A program made the position numbers and the translations under genes. Of a DNA stretch of 17,938 nt, positions 1 through 6,462 are shown one piece after another; position 1 is the first letter of the stretch; each line of letters begins with the position of its first letter. Under the pieces are notes generated by a model. It saw nothing but the letters and a program-made list of their open reading frames with translations. It searched no databases and was not told the origin of the DNA. Source of the DNA: Oscillospiraceae bacterium (GTDB lineage: Bacteria; Bacillota; Clostridia; Oscillospirales; Acutalibacteraceae); NCBI GenBank assembly GCA_009786735.1, contig WQRM01000007.1:1-17938 (forward strand). The letters run 5' to 3'.

Positions 1-8
1 TGTTTCAT
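1..8 (-). CDS. Start of a gene leaving the window (first codons only)
   Basis: Only ATG-AAA and two further bases lie inside the window, so no product can be named. The start is supported by an AGAGG ribosome site 7 nt upstream (minus strand, about 16-20) and a promoter with TTGACA, a 17-nt spacer and TATGAT at 40-68. The gene would follow lipoprotein A in the same direction but with its own promoter. A Met-Lys beginning would suit another signal peptide, which is only a guess. Confidence 0.5.
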
Positions 9-39
9 GTGATTACCTCTTTTCAAAATGTCAAACTAT

Positions 40-68
40 ATCATACCGCAAAACGCTGCGTTTGTCAA
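40..68 (-). promoter_or_regulatory. Sigma-A-type promoter for the gene starting at 8
   Basis: On the minus strand, TTGACA (63-68) is followed by a 17-nt spacer and TATGAT (40-45). The TGA inside the -35 box is the stop codon of lipoprotein A. The spacer holds a 13-bp palindrome, AAACGCTGCGTTT (51-63), a possible operator. The predicted transcription start is near 33. Confidence 0.7.
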
Positions 69-943
69 GCGGGCACAAACAAGGGGCGCCAGTAAAGTTC
101 AACTTCAGTCCAACGCACAAAGTATTCACAAAACACACCACCATGTTCGGCTGCAATGACTTGCATTTGTTGCGCAGTAATGGGCGTGTAGTTTTCCCAA
201 TCCCAAGGTTCGCGGACAATGTAACGATTAATGATAAGGTCTATCATATTATATTCATCATCAAAAATCGCTCGTTCGCCCACACGAAGCCCCGTGCTAA
301 ATTGCAACTGACCCTCCACCATAAGAAAAATATCCTGCCAATAACTACCCATGCGACCACCAGAGATCGAAACCCCACCGGAGAACACATCCATGCGTGG
401 GTTGCGACCAGGGTTTTGCAATTGTTGCATAGGCACACCATCAATCATAGCATAAATATCAAACAATTCTGGTTCGCCCAGCCCGCGAGCAAAACCAATC
501 AACAGTTCATCCACGCCATCACCATCAATATCATGCCGTGCATAGTACATGTGCATTGAAAATCTGCTTTTGTTCATTGCCGATTGCCACACACTTTCTA
601 TACCCTCCAGCATAGTGAAGTGTTGCAATAGCGGTTGCTCTGCTTCCCATTGCGCAAGCAGAGCCAACCACTCTTCATAGTCTTCATATCCTGTATATTG
701 GAGTTCACGCGCCCACTGCGCAAACTCCGCATACGCCCGCAACACAAACGAAAACGGGTCGGCTTCGTCCACCTCAACGGCGATGACGAACGGCTCCATC
801 ACGCGGGCGGGTTGGGTCGTCGTCGTTTCTTCGGTGGTGGCTTCAACATCGGGCGGAGTTACATCCGTCCCCACAGGCTCTGCCACGCCCACACAAGCCG
901 CCAACAGCAGCAACACCGCCACCAGCGCAAGCACACGTTTCAT
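65..943 (-). CDS. Lipoprotein A: secreted lipoprotein with Thr-rich linker and Ca-binding-like loop
   Basis: Predicted 292-residue lipoprotein of unknown function, anchored outside the cell membrane. A short basic, hydrophobic signal ends in the lipobox LAAC (Cys17). A Thr/Glu-rich linker (about 27-45) follows, then a globular region containing DIDGDGVDELL (138-148), the DxDxDGxxEL pattern of EF-hand-like calcium loops. It is the last gene of a three-gene operon: the upstream membrane gene stops at 949-951, overlapping an in-frame ATG. An AGAGG site sits 9 nt before the ATG at 943 and 6 nt before an alternative at 946, so either may be used; an earlier ATG at 952 touches the ribosome site. 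Open reading continues far upstream but is antisense to nothing and overlaps the DUF1624 gene. Two other lipoproteins here share the architecture. I see no enzyme motif. Confidence 0.85.
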   Translation of the reverse strand: MKRVLALVAVLLLLAACVGVAEPVGTDVTPPDVEATTEETTTTQPARVMEPFVIAVEVDEADPFSFVLRAYAEFAQWARELQYTGYEDYEEWLALLAQWEAEQPLLQHFTMLEGIESVWQSAMNKSRFSMHMYYARHDIDGDGVDELLIGFARGLGEPELFDIYAMIDGVPMQQLQNPGRNPRMDVFSGGVSISGGRMGSYWQDIFLMVEGQLQFSTGLRVGERAIFDDEYNMIDLIINRYIVREPWDWENYTPITAQQMQVIAAEHGGVFCEYFVRWTEVELYWRPLFVPA

Positions 944-948
944 CATAA

Positions 949-1668
949 TCATCCTCTTTCTATCATCGTTTGCCACAGCAACACCAAGCCCATCAGCACC
1001 GGCTGATGCGCGAGATACACCCAAATCGCCCGCCGACCAAGCCAAGCAAGCGGTCGGCAGCGGGACTTCGCCAGCCATGCGGGAAAACGCTCGCGCCACA
1101 TGCCCACCGCCGTGCCCGCCAAAAACAGGAACACCCACGGCAACAGCGGGAAGTAGTCCGCCGTGAACCACGCCGTGCTTGGCACACCCACGATGAACAA
1201 CACAAAGGAGCGCGTGTGCGGCAGCATGGGCATCAAAATCCGCGCAGCGATGAACAACGTGCCGAAACCCGCCAGTTGCAGCCACGCGGGGAGTTTATCC
1301 AGCGCGCGGCGCAGCAGAGCGAACAGCAAAATCGCCGCCGCAAGAAAGTGCAGCACGCCAAAGAGAATCTCCAGTTGCATGCCGAACAGCCGCAGCGAGA
1401 AGGTTGCAACGGTCACACCCAGCGCCATGCCTGCGAGCATCAACCCGCGCTTGGCGTTGCTGCGCGAGAATCGGCAGCACAACCCGCACAAGAAGATAAA
1501 CGTGCCCGCGATGAACGGCTGCACGGGCATCGCTGCAGTGAACCATCCCGCCCATGGTTGCAGGCCGAACTCAAACCCCCACAAGAACAGCGCGTGATAG
1601 CACACCATCGCCGCCACGGCAAGGCCGCGCAGCTCGTCCAGTGTGTGGTAGCGTTGTGGTGTGTTCAT
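949..1668 (-). CDS. DUF1624 / heparan-alpha-glucosaminide acetyltransferase-like membrane protein
   Basis: Predicted 239-residue polytopic membrane protein of the DUF1624 family (HGSNAT catalytic-domain-like), a group thought to move acyl groups across membranes; no substrate is known here. The N-terminal signature LDELRGLAVAAMVCYHALF, with its conserved His in the first helix, is typical. Roughly seven hydrophobic helices follow, including LLPWVFLFLAGTAVG, and the protein ends after a YLAHQPVLMGLVLL helix. The ATG at 1668 overlaps the stop of the GNAT gene (ATGA), which suggests translational coupling; a GTG at 1677 would add three residues. The length is about normal for the short members of this family. 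The gene lies between a soluble GNAT enzyme and a lipoprotein, so a cell-envelope acylation role is possible but is only inference. Confidence 0.88.
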   Translation of the reverse strand: MNTPQRYHTLDELRGLAVAAMVCYHALFLWGFEFGLQPWAGWFTAAMPVQPFIAGTFIFLCGLCCRFSRSNAKRGLMLAGMALGVTVATFSLRLFGMQLEILFGVLHFLAAAILLFALLRRALDKLPAWLQLAGFGTLFIAARILMPMLPHTRSFVLFIVGVPSTAWFTADYFPLLPWVFLFLAGTAVGMWRERFPAWLAKSRCRPLAWLGRRAIWVYLAHQPVLMGLVLLWQTMIERG

Positions 1669-2213
1669 GTTAGCCACTCGTCTTTCAATCGTCGATACTC
1701 AACGCGGTCTTTCATGCGCCCGTCATGCCATGTGTAAGATTTGTATTGCGCTTCTTTGATGAACCCGCATTTTTGCATCACGCGCTCGGACGCACGGTTT
1801 TCTGTCAAACAGCCGATGGCGATGCGATACACGCCGTTTTCCTCAAACGCAAAGCGAACAACCTCATTCACCGCCTCGGTCATGTAGCCCTGACCATGAT
1901 ATTGCGGCAAGATGAAATAGCCCATCCCCACTAGCTTGCCCAGCGGCGTTGTTGCCGTCACGGTGTATCCCATTGCGCCAACAAACGCGCCGGTTGTCTT
2001 GTGCTCGATGGCAAAAAAATATTTCGTTCTGTTTGGGCTGCTTGCTTCATTGACAGCCATTGCAAGGTTTTGGCGGCTCTCGTCAAGCGAGTGCGTCATG
2101 ATTTCCTGCAGATAGTACATGGTCTTCGCGTCGGAGAAAAGGCGATGCCAGCCATCCATGTCGGACGGCATCGGGTCACGGATAATCAGCCGCGTTGTTT
2201 CGAGACGTATCAT
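1665..2213 (-). CDS. GNAT family N-acetyltransferase (RimJ/RimL-like)
   Basis: Predicted 182-residue acetyl-CoA-dependent acetyltransferase of the GNAT_3 (RimJ/RimL) type, cytoplasmic. The beginning TTRLIIRDPMPSD is typical. The acetyl-CoA-binding motif A is visible as LPQYHGQGYMTEA near residues 102-114, and motif B follows in NRASERVMQKCGF (about 140-152), the usual 'N..S..v..K.GF' hallmark. The family modifies protein N-termini or small molecules; the substrate cannot be told from sequence. The ATG at 2213 is preceded by AAGG with 9 nt spacing. It is the first gene of the minus-strand operon leading into the DUF1624 gene and lipoprotein A. The upstream region is shared with divergent lipoprotein B and holds overlapping palindromes. 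I see no good -10/-35 pair for this direction. Confidence 0.93.
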   Translation of the reverse strand: MIRLETTRLIIRDPMPSDMDGWHRLFSDAKTMYYLQEIMTHSLDESRQNLAMAVNEASSPNRTKYFFAIEHKTTGAFVGAMGYTVTATTPLGKLVGMGYFILPQYHGQGYMTEAVNEVVRFAFEENGVYRIAIGCLTENRASERVMQKCGFIKEAQYKSYTWHDGRMKDRVEYRRLKDEWLT

Positions 2214-2240
2214 AGAAAAAAACCTTGCACTTTCTCAAAT

Positions 2241-2266
2241 AGTTACAACATTGTAACTTTACAATG
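2241..2266. promoter_or_regulatory. Two overlapping palindromes, candidate operator
   Basis: AGTTACAACATTGTAACT (2241-2258) and CATTGTAACTTTACAATG (2249-2266) are both perfect palindromes with 8-bp arms around a 2-bp centre. They share the middle half-site, giving three alternating TTACAA/TTGTAA half-sites. The second palindrome covers the -35 box of the lipoprotein B promoter. This is the layout expected of a repressor operator in a divergent intergenic region. The regulator is not identifiable. Confidence 0.6.
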
Positions 2267-2286
2267 CCGCGCGCGTGTGCTATAAT
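2258..2286 (+). promoter_or_regulatory. Extended -10 promoter of lipoprotein B
   Basis: TTTACA (2258-2263), a 17-nt spacer, then TGC-TATAAT (2278-2286). The -10 box is a perfect consensus and carries the TGn extension. The predicted start is near 2293, just upstream of the AAGGAGG ribosome site at 2294-2300. The -35 box lies inside the right-hand palindrome. Confidence 0.8.
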
Positions 2287-2308
2287 AGGCAAAAAGGAGG
2301 GCTTGACC

Positions 2309-2938
2309 ATGAAATTGATTGCGATTTTGCTGGTGTTGCTTGTGCTGGCGGGCTGCGGTTCGGCGGCGGTGGTGGATGGCGAGCATGACGTTGAAACCAC
2401 CACGGAAGTGCACACAACTGTCGAGGAAAGCACAGCGACGGAAGCAACAACGACCGAATCTGCCACGCTGCCTGTATTTACACCCAGAGAGCCTAATGAG
2501 ATTACGCTTTCCGACACATTAACGTTAATCGAAGTATTTGGTGAGTGGAATAATGTGCAGGAAGAAGTCTGGCTGCGCGATGAAGAAACCAGCGAGCTAA
2601 CCTTGTTATTTGAGCGCGCTGGATATGACCTGCATCCCAGTGTGCGCGGCGTTATCAACGAACGTTTTTTTACCGTTACCCTTTTTGTCCCCGATTCCTC
2701 CGGAGGGTTTCCTCGGTTCATTTATGACATTGAACAACGTCGCAGCATTTACTTCGACAATATCGTGATTGGCGAAAACGGGCGCATTTATACCTACAGC
2801 AATGATGTTTGGGATTGGCTTGACCCGCCGGTGTATTATTTCTACATTGATGAACTTGAAGATAGCGATGAACCTACTTTGCGCGAAACTGGTTTGACCG
2901 TGAGCGAATGGTCTCGTTTGCGACGCGAACAGCAATAA
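2309..2938 (+). CDS. Lipoprotein B: secreted lipoprotein with Thr-rich linker
   Basis: Predicted 209-residue lipoprotein of unknown function. The signal peptide ends in LAGC (Cys16), followed by a long Thr/Glu-rich linker (about 28-52), then a roughly 150-residue domain rich in aromatic and acidic residues. Its C-terminal part alternates short strands, for example IYFDNIVIGENGRIYTY, suggesting a beta-rich fold. Unlike lipoproteins A and C it has no DxDxDG loop. The start is clear: AAGGAGG stands 8 nt before the ATG, under a strong extended -10 promoter. The 3' half is visibly poorer in G+C than the neighbouring ADH gene. It appears monocistronic, with a separate promoter before the ADH, although no terminator hairpin is seen between them. 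Confidence 0.88.
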   Translation: MKLIAILLVLLVLAGCGSAAVVDGEHDVETTTEVHTTVEESTATEATTTESATLPVFTPREPNEITLSDTLTLIEVFGEWNNVQEEVWLRDEETSELTLLFERAGYDLHPSVRGVINERFFTVTLFVPDSSGGFPRFIYDIEQRRSIYFDNIVIGENGRIYTYSNDVWDWLDPPVYYFYIDELEDSDEPTLRETGLTVSEWSRLRREQQ

Positions 2939-2944
2939 CGCAAC

Positions 2945-2963
2945 AAAAAAACCTTGCACTTTC
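2945..2963. repeat. 19-bp repeat copy (other copy at 2216-2234)
   Basis: AAAAAAACCTTGCACTTTC is found identically here and at 2216-2234. Here the A-tract plus TTGCAC forms the UP-element-like and -35 part of the ADH promoter. The other copy lies in the divergent GNAT/lipoprotein B region. A degenerate version (seven A, then TCTTGCG) begins the promoter at 5801. Confidence 0.7.
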
Positions 2964-2982
2964 CCCCCGTATATGTTATCAT
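2954..2982 (+). promoter_or_regulatory. Promoter of the ADH-lipoprotein C unit, with palindrome over the -10
   Basis: TTGCAC (2954-2959), a 17-nt spacer, then TATCAT (2977-2982). A palindrome with perfect 9-bp arms, ATATGTTAT (2971-2979) and ATAACATAT (2987-2995), brackets the -10 box and the predicted start near 2989. This position suits a repressor. An AT-rich run of seven A sits directly upstream of the -35. Confidence 0.65.
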
Positions 2983-3011
2983 AAGTATAACATATTTTAG
3001 GGGGATTTGCA

Positions 3012-4175
3012 ATGTATAAGTTATTCTGCCGCGTGTTCCAAAAAGTGATGAAAGTTTCGGCGTGCTTTTTGCCGTGGAAAGAACCCACCCTGCTGCGCAG
3101 CATCGACGAGCTGGTGCAGCACATCGCCAAAAGCGAGCAGCGTGTGCTCGTCGTCACGGACGAAGTGTTGATGAAACTTGGTCTGCCCAACGGCATGCTG
3201 GAGGGTCTGCAGGCCGCAGGCGTGACCGCGCATGTGTATGACAAAACCTGCCCCAACCCCACCATCGAGAACATCGAGGCGGCGCGGGCGATGTATGTTG
3301 AGCAAAACTGCACCGCAATCGTCGCGTTCGGCGGCGGCTCACCCATGGACTGCGCAAAGCTGGTGGGCGCACGCATCGCCAAGCCGCGCAAGCCCGTGCC
3401 CAAACTGCGCGGACTGTTCAAAATACTCAAGCGACTGCCACCGCTGTACGCCGTGCCCACCACCGCCGGCACCGGCTCGGAAGTCACCATCGCCGCCGTG
3501 GCCACCAATCCCGCCACGCACGAGAAATTCGCCTGCATGGACCCCAGCCTGCTGCCCAAGTTCGCGGTGCTAGATCCCGCGCTCACCTTGGCACTGCCCC
3601 CGCACATGACCTCCACCACCGGCATGGATGCCCTCACCCACGCGGTGGAGTCTTACATCGGCGGCAGCAACACCAAGCATACCGCGAAAAACGCCGTGGA
3701 TGCCACGAAGCTTGTGTTCGCGCACCTCGAAGCCGCCTACCAAGACGGCAGCAACCTTGAGGCACGCAAAGCCATGCTCGAAGCGTCATACATGGCGGGC
3801 GTGGCGTTCACCCGCGCATATGTCGGTAACATCCACGCCATCTCGCATGCGCTGGGCGCGTTGTATCACATCCCGCACGGCTTGGGCAACGCGGTGGTGA
3901 TGCCACACGTGCTGGCCTTCTATGGCGAAAAAGCACACAAATGCCTGGGCGGGTTAGCCCAAGCGGTTGGTTTGAGTAATGCCGAAGAGTTCATCGCGGC
4001 AATTCGCGGCATGAACGAGCGCATGCAGATTCCCACGGGCTTTGCGCAAATCAAAACCGAAGACCTGCCTGCCCTAGCCGCCCGCGCCACCAAGGAAGCC
4101 AACCCGCTGTATCCCGTGCCGGTGATTATGAGCCGCGACGACGTGATGGCGGTCATCAAAGGCATGATGGAGTGA
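3012..4175 (+). CDS. Iron-containing alcohol dehydrogenase
   Basis: Predicted 387-residue group III (Fe-dependent) NAD(P)-linked alcohol dehydrogenase, interconverting an alcohol and an aldehyde or ketone in the cytoplasm. The nucleotide-binding GGGSPMDCAK (107-116) and the PTTAGTGSE stretch (149-157) are intact. All four metal ligands can be placed: Asp206 and His210 (MDALTH), His275 and His289, with the same 4- and 14-residue spacings as in known family members. The length is usual. AGGGGG lies 8 nt before the ATG at 3012. Lipoprotein C starts 7 nt after the stop, so the two are probably co-transcribed, which is an unexpected partner for a metabolic enzyme. The substrate cannot be told; butanol-, propanediol- and glycerol-type enzymes are all in this superfamily. 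The first 25 residues are more hydrophobic than usual. Confidence 0.95.
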   Translation: MYKLFCRVFQKVMKVSACFLPWKEPTLLRSIDELVQHIAKSEQRVLVVTDEVLMKLGLPNGMLEGLQAAGVTAHVYDKTCPNPTIENIEAARAMYVEQNCTAIVAFGGGSPMDCAKLVGARIAKPRKPVPKLRGLFKILKRLPPLYAVPTTAGTGSEVTIAAVATNPATHEKFACMDPSLLPKFAVLDPALTLALPPHMTSTTGMDALTHAVESYIGGSNTKHTAKNAVDATKLVFAHLEAAYQDGSNLEARKAMLEASYMAGVAFTRAYVGNIHAISHALGALYHIPHGLGNAVVMPHVLAFYGEKAHKCLGGLAQAVGLSNAEEFIAAIRGMNERMQIPTGFAQIKTEDLPALAARATKEANPLYPVPVIMSRDDVMAVIKGMME

Positions 4176-4182
4176 TTCAGCC

Positions 4183-4878
4183 ATGAAAAAACTGTGCGCC
4201 TTGTTGTGCGTCCTCGTTTTGCTGGGGGCGTGTGCTTCGCCTGCGCTGGTGAATGACGAACCCACCACCGAGCAAGCCACCACAACCGAGCCGCCAACCA
4301 CCGCCGCGCCCACGCGCGAGTGGCCGGGCGTGCCGCAGGCTTACTGGGCGATACTGGAGAACTCAGCGCCGCGAGAAGATTGGGAGCCTTTGTTCCCACC
4401 TTCGATTCTACGCTTTTACGCGCTGGCAGACATCAACAACGACGGCGTGCCGGAGCTCATTATGGCACATATGTGGGTAAGCTCAGACGTAGAGCCAGTC
4501 ATTTCTAGGATTTACACACTTGACGGCGATGAACCTGTTTTTCTGGAGGGTTTCAATCCCGTCCGTTCACGCGGTCACATCGCAGACGATGGCACGATAT
4601 ATGGAGCGAGGTATCATCACGGTCATTGGTGGCTTTGGTCTTCCGTGCTAAACCCGCACGCAACGGAGCTAACACAGCTGTCCGCATGGAGCGCAGAAAA
4701 TCTTGCGTGGGATTTTTATCAAGAAGAGCCGTGGTATGTAGAGCCTGACTTCATCTACTTTCGCGGAATAAACGAAGTTCATCGCCAGCAAATCACCGCC
4801 GAAGAATTTTACGCTGCGACGCCAGGCTATGATCCCCCACCCAACCCCATGCAGTTTGAGTTCATCCCGCTGGGGTGA
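4183..4878 (+). CDS. Lipoprotein C: secreted lipoprotein with Thr/Pro linker and Ca-binding-like loop
   Basis: Predicted 231-residue lipoprotein of unknown function. The signal peptide ends in LGAC (Cys17). A Thr/Pro/Glu linker (about 25-45) precedes the folded part. DINNDGVPEL (83-92) matches the DxNxDGxxEL pattern of EF-hand-like or FG-GAP-type calcium loops, as in lipoprotein A. The C-terminal half is rich in Trp, His and Tyr. It begins 7 nt after the ADH stop; the only ribosome site is GGAG at 4169-4172, inside the ADH end, with 10-nt spacing, which suggests coupling. It converges with the Cys-rich gene, whose stop is only 9 bp beyond; no clear terminator separates them. Confidence 0.87.
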   Translation: MKKLCALLCVLVLLGACASPALVNDEPTTEQATTTEPPTTAAPTREWPGVPQAYWAILENSAPREDWEPLFPPSILRFYALADINNDGVPELIMAHMWVSSDVEPVISRIYTLDGDEPVFLEGFNPVRSRGHIADDGTIYGARYHHGHWWLWSSVLNPHATELTQLSAWSAENLAWDFYQEEPWYVEPDFIYFRGINEVHRQQITAEEFYAATPGYDPPPNPMQFEFIPLG

Positions 4879-4887
4879 GCCTCACCA

Positions 4888-5736
4888 TCACTCCGCGTGC
4901 TCCGGCGCATCGCGATACACCCGCTGCGGCTGCTGCATATACAGCCCATGCACGTCGTCAGGCGGCGCAGCACCGGGCTGGCGCGGCATGTGCGCAGGCG
5001 CAGGCACAGGATGCGTGAACCGCGACGGCTCATAGTGCCGCGCTGCCTCGTAGGTATGCCGCGGCGGCGGCTGATCAAGCATATACCGCTGCATCAACAG
5101 CTGCGACGCCGTCATGCAGCTGTCTTGGCGCGCGGACTCTTGCGCTTGCATCGGCACGGCGGATGCCACGGGCGCTGCAGGAACGTCCACGACTTCGGGC
5201 ACGGCTGCCTCCGCTGTGATTGCCGCTGCACCCGACGCAGGGGCTACGCCACCGGTTGGACCACACGCCCACCAAGGCATCGCCACAGGAAAACTGCACT
5301 CACGACCATCCGGCGACACGATGCGGAAATTACGCACACAAAAGCCTCGACGGCATGGGTCGTTGCAGCTTTCCATGTCGCCGCAACAGCCGCAGTTGGG
5401 CATCATCGGTGGTATGGGCGGGAATGCCGTGCTTGTGCCACAGCATCCGCCGCCGCCAAAGCCGGGGATGCCACAGCCGCCCATGGGCGTGCAGCCCGGG
5501 AACATCGAGCCAAAGTTATTCATTAATCCACCAAACATATTGCTACTCCCTGTTGTGTTATTGGACTGGTTTGCGTTGTTGTTCGCGTTATTGTTCGTGT
5601 TGTTGTTGATGTTGACATTCTGGTTGGCATTGAGCCCACCAAGAAGACCGCAGGGATTACACCAGCCAAATCCCCACGGCGCGCCGCCAAAACACCCGGC
5701 AGGTGCACCAACGCAACAGTTGCAATCATTCAGCAT
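4888..5736 (-). CDS. Cys-rich, Asn-rich low-complexity protein of unknown function
   Basis: Predicted 282-residue protein I do not recognise. It has no signal peptide. Eighteen of its 19 cysteines fall in residues 1-158: an N-terminal group (Cys5, 7, 8, 15, 26, 29), then Cys82-99 in Gly-rich sequence, and a dense block from Cys115 to Cys158. An Asn-rich tract (about 36-60, with NNN runs) separates the first two groups. An Ala/Val/Pro linker (about 163-200) follows, and the tail is rich in Pro, His, Tyr and Arg. Such composition is seen in spore-coat and other cross-linked surface-layer proteins, but no homology is claimed. AGGGGG stands 8 nt before the ATG, closely resembling the ADH ribosome site. 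I found no convincing promoter for it in the 100 bp before the start. Confidence 0.8.
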   Translation of the reverse strand: MLNDCNCCVGAPAGCFGGAPWGFGWCNPCGLLGGLNANQNVNINNNTNNNANNNANQSNNTTGSSNMFGGLMNNFGSMFPGCTPMGGCGIPGFGGGGCCGTSTAFPPIPPMMPNCGCCGDMESCNDPCRRGFCVRNFRIVSPDGRECSFPVAMPWWACGPTGGVAPASGAAAITAEAAVPEVVDVPAAPVASAVPMQAQESARQDSCMTASQLLMQRYMLDQPPPRHTYEAARHYEPSRFTHPVPAPAHMPRQPGAAPPDDVHGLYMQQPQRVYRDAPEHAE

Positions 5737-5800
5737 ATGTAAATCCCCCTTGGTGTAATATATGCGCCCGCCAAGCCAGTGGTGCGGCGTGAAAAAAATC

Positions 5801-5829
5801 TTGCGTATTTGCCAAAAATGTGGTATACT
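5801..5829 (+). promoter_or_regulatory. Extended -10 promoter of the paralog-holB-ricT-ferredoxin operon
   Basis: TTGCGT (5801-5806), a 17-nt spacer, then TGG-TATACT (5821-5829). The TGn extension should offset the imperfect -35. A run of seven A lies just upstream, as at the ADH promoter. The predicted transcription start is near 5836, about 120 nt before the first start codon. Confidence 0.75.
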
Positions 5830-5835
5830 AGATAT

Positions 5836-5955
5836 TAGACGCTAAGGCAATTAGCAACTTGCTTGCCGCAAGTGAGGAATTTTGCGAAACAGTGCGACAA
5901 AGAAGTATGCAAGGGAGATTTAGCCCCTGCAAAAACAATTCAGGAGGAAGAACCT
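5836..5955 (+). ncRNA. Structured 5' leader, possible cis-regulatory RNA
   Basis: This 120-nt untranslated leader contains three hairpins in a row. The first is GCTAA/TTAGC (5841-5855). The second is ACTTGC/GCAAGT (5857-5873). The third pairs TGCAAGGG (5908-5915) with CCCCTGCA (5924-5931) with one A-C mismatch. The third stem lies about 12 nt before the AGGAGG site and could influence initiation. I cannot match it to the c-di-GMP, cobalamin, THF or SAM riboswitch consensus. A TTG within it opens a reading frame into the gene, but that has no ribosome site. Confidence 0.45.
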
Positions 5956-6429
5956 ATGAAACGCATCGCACAACTTACCCTCGTCGCACTACTCGCCCTT
6001 GCTTTGGTGCTGCCCGCAGCAGCCATCGCAAACATCGACGGCTCCGAACCCGAGTGGGACGGCTACGCTGGCATCCGCCCGATGAGCGACGTGCTCGTCG
6101 TTGGTGACATCGAACCCGATGTTGAACCAATCGAAGCCGATCCCTACGCCGAAGAGCCCAACCGCGCACAATTCGCCCGCAGCAACAACGACCTGCCCGA
6201 CAACTACGTTGAACCCATCTATGTAGACGGCGTAGCCGACGGCATCATGGCCATCAGCGCGGAAATCGGCGGTGGTTACGCGGAAATCGAGCCCATCAAC
6301 TATCCGGGCATCGAAGCCATCAGCGCAGAAACCGGGCACAGTGTTCCCGTGGCACTGTTCTATGCAACACTGGCCGTGGCCGTGCTGGCACTGGTGTTGG
6401 CCGTGGTCGCACTGGTGAAGAAAAAATAA
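5956..6429 (+). CDS. Secreted, C-terminally membrane-anchored protein, paralog 1
   Basis: Predicted 157-residue protein of an unrecognised family. Residues 1-25 form a signal peptide ending in LPAAAIA. A conserved box follows: NIDGSEPEWDGYAGIRPMSD (26-45). The middle is very acidic and has recurring EPI/IEPI and AISAE units (58-60, 86-88, 112-114, 99-103, 121-125). A single hydrophobic helix (about 129-153) ends in KKK, so the chain should be outside with a tiny cytoplasmic tail. AGGAGG precedes the ATG by 8 nt. The next gene encodes a paralog with the same order of parts. It is first in the operon that continues into holB and ricT, behind a structured leader. A surface-exposed or processed peptide role is conceivable, but no function is known to me. 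Confidence 0.88.
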   Translation: MKRIAQLTLVALLALALVLPAAAIANIDGSEPEWDGYAGIRPMSDVLVVGDIEPDVEPIEADPYAEEPNRAQFARSNNDLPDNYVEPIYVDGVADGIMAISAEIGGGYAEIEPINYPGIEAISAETGHSVPVALFYATLAVAVLALVLAVVALVKKK

Positions 6430-6462
6430 CACAAGCATCGACCAAAACCTTAGGAGGAAACC

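Noticed and set aside
944..1285. Upstream extension of lipoprotein A to a 406-residue frame
   Set aside because: It overlaps the DUF1624 gene in another frame and would hide the signal peptide and lipobox; the AGAGG site fits starts at 943/946.
4870..4886. Terminator between lipoprotein C and the Cys-rich gene
   Set aside because: GGTGAG-C-CTCACC is a short palindrome with a 1-nt centre and no U-run.
5863..5955. Upstream TTG start of paralog 1
   Set aside because: It lies in the structured leader, lacks a ribosome site and would bury the signal peptide.
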